A stretch of DNA of 64,000 nt from Kangiella sp. (GTDB taxonomy: Bacteria > Pseudomonadota > Gammaproteobacteria > Enterobacterales > Kangiellaceae): positions 1-64,000 of the forward strand of contig NZ_JABURJ010000110.1 of NCBI RefSeq assembly GCF_014762745.1, written 5' to 3'. A model generated the notes under the pieces. That model was not told the DNA's origin and did no database searches. It saw nothing but the letters and a program-made list of their open reading frames with translations. This document shows positions 54,381-63,831 of this stretch, piece after piece (positions within the stretch are counted from its first letter, which is position 1; each line of letters begins with the position of its first letter). The translations under genes were made by a program, and so were the position numbers.

Positions 54381-54409
54381 CTTATATAAAAGAGCTCATT
54401 ACTGAGCCC
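54381..54409 (-). terminator. Attenuator-like terminator between the two precursor genes
   Basis: Seven-pair stem GGGCTCA/TGAGCTC (one G-U), 4-nt loop, then TTTTAT on the minus strand. It would lower expression of precursor 2 and the Sec protein relative to precursor 1. Confidence 0.6.
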
Positions 54410-54443
54410 TTTACAATTGCGAATAAAAAAATTGAACGTATAA

Positions 54444-54713
54444 TTAACCTTCTGAGGTTTCTCCGCTTGAGCTTCCCTCTCCCGAAGGTTGATTAGAACC
54501 AGTATCAGTGTTACAGGTTACTGATACCTTACCTGATAATGAACCAGAAAATACAGACCCAAAAGTAACCTCGCCCTCAAGCATCATGCTAGCTGAATCC
54601 ACATTACCAGAGTCACAAATTGCTTCTGGCAAAGTGTCAACATTGCTAGATGATGAGCCACCATCATTTCCACCAGCAACAATTGTAATTTCTTCTACTG
54701 TTAAATTTCTCAT
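54444..54713 (-). CDS. Double-glycine-leader peptide precursor 1
   Basis: 89 aa. Leader MRNLTVEEITIVAGG, then a 74-aa core rich in Ser and Gly. CDSGNVDS and VTCNTD hold the two cysteines, 33 residues apart, as in precursor 2. The end (QPSGEGSSSGETSEG) is Ser/Gly-rich, loosely like siderophore microcins, but no siderophore-attachment genes are present. GGAG stands 6-7 nt before the ATG. Confidence 0.82.
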   Translation of the reverse strand: MRNLTVEEITIVAGGNDGGSSSSNVDTLPEAICDSGNVDSASMMLEGEVTFGSVFSGSLSGKVSVTCNTDTGSNQPSGEGSSSGETSEG

Positions 54714-55022
54714 TTGATTCTCCTAATTTGTTTGTTACTTTTCTCCATGTTTCCATGTCGAAGTTTGATTAATTAAAATTGTTAAAGCGCTTCAACGGGT
54801 GCAGAAGTTAATCCAAATCAATGGGGGGGGGGTAGTATCTTTTTGCGTTTTTTTGTATTTGTTTGTATCAATGCGTATTTGCATTAACCTCAATTTATTA
54901 ATGACTTTTGAGTTCTTTGACTGTAAACAACGTGCTAAAAAGTATATCTCACTCTTGTCATCGCTCTTTCTTTATCATAGATTCATTAGTTGATTTTATT
55001 AATAACCTTCCATTAAATTCTT
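54714..55022. promoter_or_regulatory. Control region of the peptide genes with a G10 tract
   Basis: 309 nt between precursor 1 and sfsA. It holds a run of ten G at 54823-54832 (ten C on the transcribed strand of the peptides), about 110 nt upstream of precursor 1. Weak promoter-like sequence (TTGAAG, 16 nt, ATTAAT) lies between the tract and the gene. The tracked 64-aa ORF here reads through the G tract and looks spurious. Confidence 0.4.
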
Positions 55023-55748
55023 ATGCAATTCTCACTACCACTCGAAAAAGCCACGCTTAAGAAACGCTACAAACGATTTCTGGCCGACGTTCACAACACC
55101 AAGAAGGGAGACTTTACAGCCCACTGCCCCAATACGGGTTCGATGAAAAACTGTTGGCAGGAAGGTGATACCGTCTGGCTGCTGGATTCTGAAAATCCGA
55201 AACGCAAATATCGCTACACCTGGGTGCTGGATGAAACTCCCGATGGTGACTTTATTTGCATTAACACTCATCTAGCCAACCAAATTGTGATGGAAGGCAT
55301 TGCCGAGAAAAAAATCAAGCAACTTAATGGTTATGATTCTGTCAGACAGGAAGTGAAGTATGGCGATGAGAACAGTCGCATTGACCTGTTACTTGAGGCT
55401 ACTGATAAGCCTGACTGCTATGTAGAAATCAAAACGGTGACTTTGCTCGAACAAGGTGATGAATTTAAAGCTGGCGCCGGTTTCTTTCCCGATGCAGTCA
55501 GTACTCGCGGACAGAAGCATCTGCGCGAGCTGATGGCAATGGTTGAGCAGGGGTATCGGGCAGTGCTGTTCTTTCTGGTCCAGCATACCGGCATCAAAAC
55601 GGTCAGCCCGGCTGCGCATATTGATCCACAATATGCTAAGTTATTAGATAAGGCGGCTAAGACTGGGGTTGAAATTGTCGCTTATAACACCCATATCAGC
55701 TCGGCTGAAATATATTTAGGGAAAGAACTACCGGTTATTATTCCCTGA
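55023..55748 (+). CDS. sfsA: SfsA family nuclease
   Basis: 241 aa with the family pattern FTAHCPNTGSMKNCW, and the nuclease core SRIDLLLE plus CYVEIKTVTL. SfsA was first described as a sugar-fermentation stimulator and is now linked to DNA/RNA cleavage. Normal length. Commonly upstream of dksA, as here. Confidence 0.93.
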   Translation: MQFSLPLEKATLKKRYKRFLADVHNTKKGDFTAHCPNTGSMKNCWQEGDTVWLLDSENPKRKYRYTWVLDETPDGDFICINTHLANQIVMEGIAEKKIKQLNGYDSVRQEVKYGDENSRIDLLLEATDKPDCYVEIKTVTLLEQGDEFKAGAGFFPDAVSTRGQKHLRELMAMVEQGYRAVLFFLVQHTGIKTVSPAAHIDPQYAKLLDKAAKTGVEIVAYNTHISSAEIYLGKELPVIIP

Positions 55749-55959
55749 TTTTCAGTAGGTTAATCAACACCTTAAGTCAGAAAAGTCTATTTTTTGCACT
55801 TTTTTAATGTATTTTGCACAGATTAGGCTTTTCAATTGCTGGTCATAGGGATAATATCCCTGTTTCACTTTTTCAAAGCGAGCCCTTTAAAAGCTTGCTT
55901 TTTTGCCAAGTGCGCGCCGTGAGGCGTCTGGTTTTAATACGAAATGGAGCGTTGCTTAG

Positions 55960-56406
55960 ATGCCACGTAAACAATCAGTAACAAATAGCACTCTCGAGAA
56001 ATTAGGCCTTAAGCCTTATAAAGAGAAGAAAGGCGAAGAATACATGAATGATGCTCAATATGAGCACTTCCGCAATATTCTTGCCGCATGGAAAAAACAA
56101 TTGATGGAAGAAGTTGATCGTACTGTGCACCATATGCAAGACGAAGCTGCAAACTTCCCGGATCCGGTTGACCGCGCTGCTCAGGAAGAAGAATTTTCTT
56201 TGGAACTGCGTACCCGCGACCGCGAGCGTAAATTGTTAAAGAAAATTATTCAGTCTCTGAACAAGATTGACGATGAAGAATACGGTTACTGCGAATCCTG
56301 CGGTATCGAAATCGGTATTCGTCGTCTGGAAGCACGTCCTACTGCTGAGCTTTGCATCGACTGCAAAACTCTGGCAGAAATCAAAGAAAAGCAATACGGT
56401 AGTTAA
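55960..56406 (+). CDS. dksA: RNA polymerase-binding transcription factor DksA
   Basis: 148 aa. Coiled-coil arms with the acidic tip [12 protein letters not shown] (DxxDxA) that enters the polymerase secondary channel, and a four-cysteine zinc finger (CESC, CIDC). Acts with ppGpp, notably at rRNA promoters such as the one proposed at the left edge. Confidence 0.97.
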   Translation: MPRKQSVTNSTLEKLGLKPYKEKKGEEYMNDAQYEHFRNILAAWKKQLMEEVDRTVHHMQDEAANFPDPVDRAAQEEEFSLELRTRDRERKLLKKIIQSLNKIDDEEYGYCESCGIEIGIRRLEARPTAELCIDCKTLAEIKEKQYGS

Positions 56407-56413
56407 TTGTTCG

Positions 56414-56438
56414 GGGCAGACATATCGTCTGCCCTTTT
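56414..56438 (+). terminator. Terminator of dksA
   Basis: Eight-pair stem GGGCAGAC/GTCTGCCC with a 5-nt loop, then TTTT. It lies just before the gluQ start, so some readthrough may serve gluQ. Confidence 0.8.
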
Positions 56439-56460
56439 CATATCTATCCCTTGTCTTATT

Positions 56461-57336
56461 ATGGCAGGACGTTTTGCTCCATCCCCATCAGGCCCTCTTC
56501 ATTTCGGCTCGCTGATAGCAGCCGTCGGTAGCTATCTGATCGCAAAGTCTCGCAACACTCAATGGCTGGTTCGCATCGAAGACATTGATCCGCCGCGCGA
56601 AGTGCAAGGTGCCAGCGACATCATATTGCGCCAGCTGGAAGCCTTTGGTTTGCACTGGGATAGTAGTGTTCTGTATCAAAGCCAACGCCTTGATCGTTAC
56701 AACGAAATCATAGAAGAGCTCAAATCGCGGGATCTGGTCTACGCCTGTAACTGCACCCGAAAAAAAATTAAAGCACGCAACGGCAATGGCTACTATCCGA
56801 ATATCTGCGCTGCAAAGAATTTAAGCTTTAATGGCGACGTCGCTATCAGATTACGCCATGGCCACGATGACTATCATTTTGTGGATAAGATTCAGGGAAG
56901 TTGTCAGTTTGATGATTCTCTCTATAACGAGGACTTCACCATTCGCCGCAAGGATGGCTTAATCGCCTATCAGTTAGCGGTTGTGGCTGATGATATTGAA
57001 CAGGGCATCGATCATGTGGTGCGAGGCTGCGATCTGCTCGACTCTACTCCACGCCAGCTACGTCTTTATGAAGTGCTCAGTGCTAAAGCACCTGACTGGT
57101 ATCATCTGCCGCTGGCAATTAACCCTGATGGCAATAAATTATCCAAACAGAACCATGCTCCGGCTATCGACAGCCAACAGGCCTCGAAGCTTTTATGCCA
57201 CGCACTGGAATTTTTAGGCCAGCCGGTTGCTCTGGAACTCAGACAAGAATTGCCCGTGGCCATTATGGATTATGCCCTTAGCCAATTCAGGCTTGATCAG
57301 ATCCCAGCCAGCCAACAAATCCTTTATTTAGATTAA
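56461..57336 (+). CDS. gluQ: Glutamyl-Q tRNA(Asp) synthetase
   Basis: Paralogue of glutamyl-tRNA synthetase lacking the anticodon domain. It attaches glutamate to queuosine in tRNA-Asp. APSPSGPLHFGSL carries the HIGH motif and NKLSKQN the KMSKS-like motif; zinc cysteines are in YACNCTRKK and later CAAKN. ATG 56461 replaces the tracked TTG. Directly after dksA as in many gammaproteobacteria. Confidence 0.94.
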   Translation: MAGRFAPSPSGPLHFGSLIAAVGSYLIAKSRNTQWLVRIEDIDPPREVQGASDIILRQLEAFGLHWDSSVLYQSQRLDRYNEIIEELKSRDLVYACNCTRKKIKARNGNGYYPNICAAKNLSFNGDVAIRLRHGHDDYHFVDKIQGSCQFDDSLYNEDFTIRRKDGLIAYQLAVVADDIEQGIDHVVRGCDLLDSTPRQLRLYEVLSAKAPDWYHLPLAINPDGNKLSKQNHAPAIDSQQASKLLCHALEFLGQPVALELRQELPVAIMDYALSQFRLDQIPASQQILYLD

Positions 57337-57387
57337 TTAGATAGGCGCTTGTGCTATGATCGCCCCATACTGTCAAATTCACACTTT

Positions 57388-58758
57388 ATGAGTTCAATAA
57401 TTAAGTCCGTCAAACGTTGGTTTGCCAGCCCGGCTACTGAAACATCCGGTGCAGGAGCAAATACTCAAATCATTTCACGCGATCAGCATTCGATTTCGCG
57501 TAAAGATATTAGCGAAAATGCCCTGAAAGTCTTATACCGTCTGAGCAATGCTGGCTATGAGTCATTTCTGGTCGGCGGTGGCGTGCGTGATATTTTGCTG
57601 GGGCTGCATCCTAAAGACTTCGATATCGCGACCAATGCAACGCCGGAACAGGTCAAAGAACTGTTCCGCAACTGCCGTATCGTCGGTCGTCGCTTCAGGT
57701 TGGCGCATATTCTGTTTGGCCGCGATGTGATTGAGGTGGCGACTTTCCGGGCGCATTGCGATGACAATATTCAGCAGGCCAAAGAAGGCATGATACTGCG
57801 CGATAATGTCTATGGCGATATTGAAGAAGATGCCATTCGCCGTGACTTCACCATCAATGCGCTTTACTACAACATCAAGGATTTCTCGGTTCACGATTAT
57901 TGTGATGGTCTGTCGGACTTACGTAAACGTCAATTGCGTATGATTGGCGACCCGGAAACCCGTTACCGCGAAGATCCGGTGCGCATGTTGCGTGTGGTTC
58001 GCCTGGCCTGCAAGCTGGATTTATCTATTGAGCAGAAAACCCTTGAGCCTATTGCCGAACTGTCCTATTTGCTTGAACAGGTTCCTGCCGCTCGATTATG
58101 GGAAGAATACCGCAAACTGTTTCTGGCCGGTGCCGGCAAGCTGACCTTTCAAAAACTACGCGAGTATGGTCTATTCCATGCATTGTTCCCAGCGACCGAT
58201 CGCGCTCTGAAACATCAAGATACTGCCCAGGCCCAACAGACTGAGCAACTGGTTCTGGACGCGCTGGAAAACACTGATACGCGGATTGCTACCGAGCAAA
58301 CGGTTAACCCGGCATTTCTGATGGCCGTCATGTTATGGCAGCCTCTATTGGAAAGTACCGAAGCGCTACAGCAGAAGGGCAATAACTTTAATGATGCCTT
58401 TTTTAAGAGCATGGCTCGCGTTCTCAACGCCCAGAGTCAGCATATCTCCATTCCGCGCCGTTATGCACTGGTGATTCGCGATATCTGGAGTATGCAGTTG
58501 CGCCTGCCTGCGCATCATGGCAAAAAAGCCTGGAGTATTTTCGAGCACCCACGTTTTCGTGCTGCTTACGATTTTTTACTGCTCCGTTCGCAGTCTGATC
58601 CACGTCAGAAAGAGCTCGCCGACTGGTGGACCAAATTTCAAGATGCCGATGCCAATGACCGCCGCCAGATGCTACAGCAAACTGCTACTGGCAAAAAACG
58701 TCGACGCCGCAAGCCGCGCAACCCAAAACGCCAACAAGCAAGCAAGAACCGTCATTAA
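57388..58758 (+). CDS. pcnB: Poly(A) polymerase I
   Basis: Adds A tails to RNA 3' ends, speeding decay. Nucleotidyltransferase core FLVGGGVRDILLG and DFDIATNA, RNA-binding region to about residue 300, and a very basic end (KKRRRRKPRNPKRQQ) as in other PcnB. ATG 57388 chosen (MSSIIKSVKRW); 456 aa. Followed 11 nt later by folK. Confidence 0.95.
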   Translation: MSSIIKSVKRWFASPATETSGAGANTQIISRDQHSISRKDISENALKVLYRLSNAGYESFLVGGGVRDILLGLHPKDFDIATNATPEQVKELFRNCRIVGRRFRLAHILFGRDVIEVATFRAHCDDNIQQAKEGMILRDNVYGDIEEDAIRRDFTINALYYNIKDFSVHDYCDGLSDLRKRQLRMIGDPETRYREDPVRMLRVVRLACKLDLSIEQKTLEPIAELSYLLEQVPAARLWEEYRKLFLAGAGKLTFQKLREYGLFHALFPATDRALKHQDTAQAQQTEQLVLDALENTDTRIATEQTVNPAFLMAVMLWQPLLESTEALQQKGNNFNDAFFKSMARVLNAQSQHISIPRRYALVIRDIWSMQLRLPAHHGKKAWSIFEHPRFRAAYDFLLLRSQSDPRQKELADWWTKFQDADANDRRQMLQQTATGKKRRRRKPRNPKRQQASKNRH

Positions 58759-58769
58759 TTTCCACCACC

Positions 58770-59348
58770 ATGACAAGACATTCCTTAACAAGACGCTCGA
58801 TTGCATACATTGGTCTTGGTAGCAATTTAGCCCAGCCTGTTCAGCAAATTGAACAGGCATTGCTGGCGCTTGATCAACTGCCTAACAGCTACCTGCTAAG
58901 CTATTCCAGCCTTTATCAGAGCGCACCCATGGGCCCGCAGGATCAGCCGCCTTTTATCAATGCTGTCGCCAAGCTGGCCACTGGTTTTACGCCAATAGAG
59001 TTACTCGACCAGCTGCAAGCCATTGAAAATCAACAGGGGCGAGTCCGCGAAGAGCGTTGGGGCGCTCGCACATTAGATTTGGATCTCTTGCTCTACGATC
59101 ATACAATCATGCAAACTGACCGTTTAACCCTGCCCCACTACGGTATTAAAGACAGGGATTTCGTACTGAAGCCATTGGCAGAATTAAGTCCTGGAATGTC
59201 GCTTCCGGATGGTAGCCTGATTAAAGACTTATTAGAAAAGTGCCCACAGTACGATTTAATGGCCTTAACTTATGACAAGAATCATCATTGGCGCCTTTAC
59301 AAAGATGCCGCTGAGACAGATGACTCAGAGCCAGGAGTAATTGAGTGA
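58770..59348 (+). CDS. folK: HPPK (6-hydroxymethyl-7,8-dihydropterin pyrophosphokinase)
   Basis: Folate synthesis enzyme. AYIGLGSNL at the start and the signature WGARTLDLDLLLYD. 192 aa. pcnB-folK linkage is conserved in gammaproteobacteria. Its end overlaps the next GTG start by 4 nt. Confidence 0.95.
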   Translation: MTRHSLTRRSIAYIGLGSNLAQPVQQIEQALLALDQLPNSYLLSYSSLYQSAPMGPQDQPPFINAVAKLATGFTPIELLDQLQAIENQQGRVREERWGARTLDLDLLLYDHTIMQTDRLTLPHYGIKDRDFVLKPLAELSPGMSLPDGSLIKDLLEKCPQYDLMALTYDKNHHWRLYKDAAETDDSEPGVIE

Positions 59349-59998
59349 GTGTAAACATATCCATTCCGCATAATTTTATTGCCGTTGAAGGCCCGATTGG
59401 CGTAGGCAAAACCACTCTAGCGCACAGGTTGTCGGAGGCTCTCAGCAGTGATCTGATTCTCGAGCAGGCAGAAGAAAATCCCTTTCTTGAGCGCTTTTAT
59501 CAGGATCCGAAATCAGGCGCCCTACCGACTCAATTGTATTTCCTGTTTCAGCGTGTTCGTCAATTACAGGAAGTGCGTCAGTCGGATATGTTCAGTCCGG
59601 TTCGAGTAGCCGATTACCTGATGGAAAAAGATCGCCTGTTTGCCCGTTCCACTTTGGATCAGGACGAATTACGACTGTATGAGCAGGTCTATCAGAATCT
59701 GACCATTGATGCGCCAAAACCGGATTTAGTCATTTATTTGCAGGCTTCTGTGCCGGTGCTGCTGGAGCGTATCAGAAAGCGTGGTCGTGCGGCAGAAAGC
59801 CCGGTGACCAAAGAGTATCTGCAGACCATTTGTGAAGCTTATACCGATTTCTTCTATTACTATGATGAGTCGCCACTTCTGATCGTCAATGCTTCAGGCA
59901 TTGATCTGGTCGAAAATGAAGCTGACTTTAATATGCTGCTCGATCAGATCAAAAATACCACAACTGGCCGTAACTATTTTAATCCTCATCCAGCATAG
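59345..59998 (+). CDS. Deoxynucleoside kinase
   Basis: 217 aa of the dGK/dCK family: P-loop VEGPIGVGKTTL, DRLFARS (the DRS/ERS-type motif) and the lid RIRKRGRAAE. Salvages deoxypurine or related nucleosides. Start is GTG overlapping the folK stop. The folK-dnk-panB order is common in this group. Confidence 0.92.
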   Translation: MSVNISIPHNFIAVEGPIGVGKTTLAHRLSEALSSDLILEQAEENPFLERFYQDPKSGALPTQLYFLFQRVRQLQEVRQSDMFSPVRVADYLMEKDRLFARSTLDQDELRLYEQVYQNLTIDAPKPDLVIYLQASVPVLLERIRKRGRAAESPVTKEYLQTICEAYTDFFYYYDESPLLIVNASGIDLVENEADFNMLLDQIKNTTTGRNYFNPHPA

Positions 59999-60038
59999 GC
60001 TGTGACAAAACCCTGAGAATAAATCCAGAGATTAAACC

Positions 60039-60833
60039 ATGAAAACATTAACCATTAGCGATATCGAAAAACTGAAACAGCAAGGTAAAAAATTCAGTTG
60101 TATCACCGCCTATGACGCCACTTTTGCCGGTGTTATTTCTGATGCAGGCGTCGATATGATTCTGGTCGGTGATTCGCTGGGCAATGTGATTCAGGGACAG
60201 AAAACGACGGTTCCGGTGACGGTTGAAGACATGGAATACCACATTGCCTGTGTGGCGCGTGGCAATAAACGCTGCCTGTTGATTGGTGACATGCCCTACA
60301 TGAGCTATGCCACTCCGGAGCAGGCTTACCACACTGCCGCTCTTATCATGCAGGCTGGTGCTCACATGGTTAAGCTGGAAGGTGGCGACTGGCTGCACGA
60401 TACCATTGCAGGTTTGACCGAGCGCGGCATTCCAGTCTGCGCCCACCTTGGCTTAACACCTCAATCAGTAGATGCATTAGGCGGCTTTAAAGTTCAGGGC
60501 CGTGACTCAAAACAGGCCAAACAGATGCTGGCCGATGCCAAAGCTCTCGAACAGGCCGGCGCACGCATGCTGGTGCTGGAATGTGTACCGCAAGGTCTGG
60601 CCAAACAGATTGCGCAGTCACTGACCATTCCGGTGATGGGTATTGGCGCTGGCGTTGATGTGGATGGTCAGGTGCTAGTGCTACATGACATGCTCGGTAT
60701 TTCACCATTCCAGGCCAAGTTTGTTCGCAACTTCATGGCGGATGCCAAAGGCGATATCAAGGCAGCCTTTGAACTGTATCACGAAGAAGTTCGAGCGAAA
60801 AACTTCCCAGCTGCTGAGCACTCATTTGACTAA
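60039..60833 (+). CDS. panB: 3-Methyl-2-oxobutanoate hydroxymethyltransferase
   Basis: First pantothenate-specific step, ketoisovalerate to ketopantoate. SCITAYDATFAGVI, LVGDSLGNVIQG and VKLEGGDW identify it. 264 aa. panC is 14 nt downstream. Confidence 0.97.
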   Translation: MKTLTISDIEKLKQQGKKFSCITAYDATFAGVISDAGVDMILVGDSLGNVIQGQKTTVPVTVEDMEYHIACVARGNKRCLLIGDMPYMSYATPEQAYHTAALIMQAGAHMVKLEGGDWLHDTIAGLTERGIPVCAHLGLTPQSVDALGGFKVQGRDSKQAKQMLADAKALEQAGARMLVLECVPQGLAKQIAQSLTIPVMGIGAGVDVDGQVLVLHDMLGISPFQAKFVRNFMADAKGDIKAAFELYHEEVRAKNFPAAEHSFD

Positions 60834-60847
60834 GGCTAGCTCTTACC

Positions 60848-61693
60848 ATGATCGTCGTTAACTCCGTTCAAACTCTGCGTCGCCTGATTCAAACCCACCG
60901 AGATATGGGCCATCGTATTGGCTTTGTGCCGACCATGGGCAATTTGCACGCCGGTCATTTGAGCCTGGTTAAAACTGCCAAGCAGCATGCTGATATTGTC
61001 GTCGTCAGCATTTTCGTTAACCCAACTCAGTTCGGCCCCAACGAAGATTTCGATTCTTATCCTCGCACTTTCGAGCAGGATCAGGCGCTACTTGAACAAG
61101 AAGGCGCTGATATTATATTTGCTCCAGAAGTTGCAGAGGTCTATCCCAACTGGCCTAACCTGACCAGGGTTCAGGTCGCCGAGCTTGGCAACAACCATTG
61201 TGGCGCATCGCGCCCTGGCCACTTTGATGGCGTCACCACAGTCGTCAGCAAGCTGTTTAATATGGTACGCCCCGACTGCGCCGTATTTGGTCAAAAAGAT
61301 TTTCAACAGTTGGCAATTATTCGCCGCATGACCAGTGATCTTAATTTCGATATTGATATCATTGGCGCACCGATTGTGCGCGAAGCAAACGGTCTTGCCA
61401 TGAGCTCTCGTAATGGCTATTTAAGCACAGAGCAAAAAGAGCATGCTTCTTTTATCTACCAGACACTGTCGTGGATGAAGCAGCAAATCGAAAATGGAGA
61501 GCGTGATTATAGAGCTCTGGAACAAGCCGCCAAACAGCGACTAACTGAGCAAAATTTCAAGCCTGACTATGTGCATGTCGCTCGTCAGGATAATCTTGAG
61601 ATGGCTCAAGATGGCGATCAGCAACTGGTCTTATTGATCGCAGCCTTCATGGGTAAAGTGAGATTGATTGATAATATGACGCTTGAGATTTAA
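60848..61693 (+). CDS. panC: Pantothenate synthetase
   Basis: Joins pantoate and beta-alanine with ATP. The motifs FVPTMGNLHAGHLSL (HxGH), FVNPTQFGPNEDF and FGQKDFQQLAIIRRM are all present, with MSSRNGYLS late. 281 aa. No panD in the window. Confidence 0.97.
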   Translation: MIVVNSVQTLRRLIQTHRDMGHRIGFVPTMGNLHAGHLSLVKTAKQHADIVVVSIFVNPTQFGPNEDFDSYPRTFEQDQALLEQEGADIIFAPEVAEVYPNWPNLTRVQVAELGNNHCGASRPGHFDGVTTVVSKLFNMVRPDCAVFGQKDFQQLAIIRRMTSDLNFDIDIIGAPIVREANGLAMSSRNGYLSTEQKEHASFIYQTLSWMKQQIENGERDYRALEQAAKQRLTEQNFKPDYVHVARQDNLEMAQDGDQQLVLLIAAFMGKVRLIDNMTLEI

Positions 61694-61856
61694 ACTAATT
61701 CAAAATTGACTTATTCTTTCCTGACTTCGCTATTTAACCTGGTATATCAGTAGCTTATTAACAATTACCACAACTGATAACCACTATTCCTGTCAAACTC
61801 TTTAACGCTTCTGATTTTTGTTTTATGCTGGTCTGATAAATGATTAGGAGCCAGTT

Positions 61857-63791
61857 ATGTCTGATTCAAAAACCTATCCAATAAAACAGTTCAGCACCCA
61901 TAACCCACACATTGATGAAGAAAAATATCTGCGTATGTACCAGCAGTCGGTACAGGAGCCGGATAAGTTCTGGTCACGTATGGCGCACGAGTTTATTGAC
62001 TGGTTTGAGCCTTGGAAAACGGTAAAGGAAGTTGATTTTAAGAAAGCGTCCATCAAATGGTTTGAAGGTGGCAAATTAAATGTCAGCTATAACTGTATTG
62101 ACCGTCATTTGAAAGATAAGGCTGACCACACCGCCATCATCTGGGAAGGTGATGAGCCGGATCAGCAACGTTATATCAGCTATCAGGAATTACACGACGA
62201 AGTGTGTAAAATGGCTAACGCACTAAAAAGTCGTGGTGTTAAAAAAGGCGACCGCGTCTGCATCTACATGCCAATGATCCCCGAAGTAGGTTTTGCCATG
62301 CTTGCCTGTGCGCGTATCGGCGCAATTCATTCAGTTGTGTTTGGCGGGTTTTCTCCGGAAGCCTTAAAAAGCCGTATTTTAGACAGTGACTGTCGTGTCG
62401 TGATTACTGCCGATGCTGGCGTGCGTGGCGGTAAGACGGTTCCGTTGAAAGCCAATACGGATAAAGCTCTAGAGCATTGTCCAAATGTGCATAGTGTTTT
62501 TGTCGTTAAACACCGATTGGCAGATATCAGCTGGCACGATGAACGCGATATTGACTATAACGAGCTGAAAAATGAGATGGAGTCCGAGTGTCCAGTCGAA
62601 ACCATGGATGCCGAAGATCCGCTTTTCATTCTTTATACCTCAGGTTCAACCGGTAGCCCAAAGGGCGTTATGCATACAAGTGGTGGCTACCTATTGCATG
62701 TAGCCATGACCCACAAATATATTTTTGATTACCACGAAGGCGATATTTACTGGTGTACCGCCGATGCGGGCTGGGTTACAGGTCACTCCTATATCTTCTA
62801 TGGCCCTTTGGCAAATGGTGCAACTACGTTAGTTTTCGAGGGTGTGCCCAGCTACCCGACACCCTCACGCTTCTGGCAGGTAGTTGATAAACACAAGGTC
62901 AATATCTTCTACACTGCTCCTACCGCTATTCGTGCCTTAATGGCTGTGGGCGACGATGCTGTCAAATCCACCTCTCGCAAATCCCTACGCCTGTTAGGCT
63001 CGGTCGGAGAGCCAATCAATGTCGAAGCCTGGGAGTGGTATTACAAAGTCGTTGGTAACGAGCGCTGTCCGATTGTCGATACCTGGTGGCAGACCGAGAC
63101 TGGCGGTATTCTGATTTCACCACTACCCGGGGCCACTCCGTTAAAACCAGGCTCTGCCACTCGTCCTTTCTTTGGCGTACAACCGGCAATTCTCGATCAG
63201 GACGGCAACGAGCTTGAAGGCAAGGCCAGCGGTTACCTGGTGATGAAAGACTCATGGCCCGGGCAAATGCGTAGCGTCTATGGCAATCATGATCGCTTTT
63301 TCCAAACCTATTTCTCGCAATACTCCGGCTATTACTTTACAGGCGATGGCGCCAACCGTGATGAAGACGGCTACTACTGGATTACTGGCCGTGTTGATGA
63401 TGTACTCAACGTATCAGGCCACCGCATGGGAACCGCCGAAGTTGAAAATGCCTTAGACCTACATCCGCTTGTAGCTGAGTCTGCCGTGGTTGGTTATCCG
63501 CACGATATTAAAGGTCAAGGAATCTATGCCTTTGTCATCTTCAAGAAAGGTGTGGAGTTTAATGATGAAATCAAGCAACAGTTGATTGATATTATCACTG
63601 AAGAGATTGGCCCAATTGCCAAGCCCGACAAGATTCAATGGGCACCTGATCTCCCCAAAACCCGCTCAGGTAAAATCATGCGCCGGATCTTGCGTAAGAT
63701 TGCTGAAAACCAGGTAGACAGCATAGGCGATACTTCAACTCTTGCTGATCCATCGGTGGTTCAGCATCTGATTGATAACCGCTTGCACTGA
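61857..63791 (+). CDS. acs: Acetyl-CoA synthetase
   Basis: Adenylate-forming enzyme that activates acetate. P-loop [23 protein letters not shown], the hinge [14 protein letters not shown] and the acetylation-site lysine in [16 protein letters not shown]. 644 aa, normal. A TAGGAG site precedes the ATG. Single-gene unit after a 163-nt gap. Confidence 0.97.
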   Translation: MSDSKTYPIKQFSTHNPHIDEEKYLRMYQQSVQEPDKFWSRMAHEFIDWFEPWKTVKEVDFKKASIKWFEGGKLNVSYNCIDRHLKDKADHTAIIWEGDEPDQQRYISYQELHDEVCKMANALKSRGVKKGDRVCIYMPMIPEVGFAMLACARIGAIHSVVFGGFSPEALKSRILDSDCRVVITADAGVRGGKTVPLKANTDKALEHCPNVHSVFVVKHRLADISWHDERDIDYNELKNEMESECPVETMDAEDPLFILYTSGSTGSPKGVMHTSGGYLLHVAMTHKYIFDYHEGDIYWCTADAGWVTGHSYIFYGPLANGATTLVFEGVPSYPTPSRFWQVVDKHKVNIFYTAPTAIRALMAVGDDAVKSTSRKSLRLLGSVGEPINVEAWEWYYKVVGNERCPIVDTWWQTETGGILISPLPGATPLKPGSATRPFFGVQPAILDQDGNELEGKASGYLVMKDSWPGQMRSVYGNHDRFFQTYFSQYSGYYFTGDGANRDEDGYYWITGRVDDVLNVSGHRMGTAEVENALDLHPLVAESAVVGYPHDIKGQGIYAFVIFKKGVEFNDEIKQQLIDIITEEIGPIAKPDKIQWAPDLPKTRSGKIMRRILRKIAENQVDSIGDTSTLADPSVVQHLIDNRLH

Positions 63792-63805
63792 TAGATTGGA
63801 ATGAT

Positions 63806-63830
63806 AAGCCCTGATAATTTCAGGGCTTAG
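63806..63830. terminator. Terminator between acs and the edge gene
   Basis: Ten-pair stem TAAGCCCTGA/TCAGGGCTTA with a five-base loop. T tracts are short on both sides. Confidence 0.6.
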
Positions 63831-63831
63831 T

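Noticed and set aside
54799-54993. 64-aa plus-strand ORF in the peptide control region
   Set aside because: It reads through the G10 tract, has no ribosome site or recognisable domain, and would change frame with tract length.
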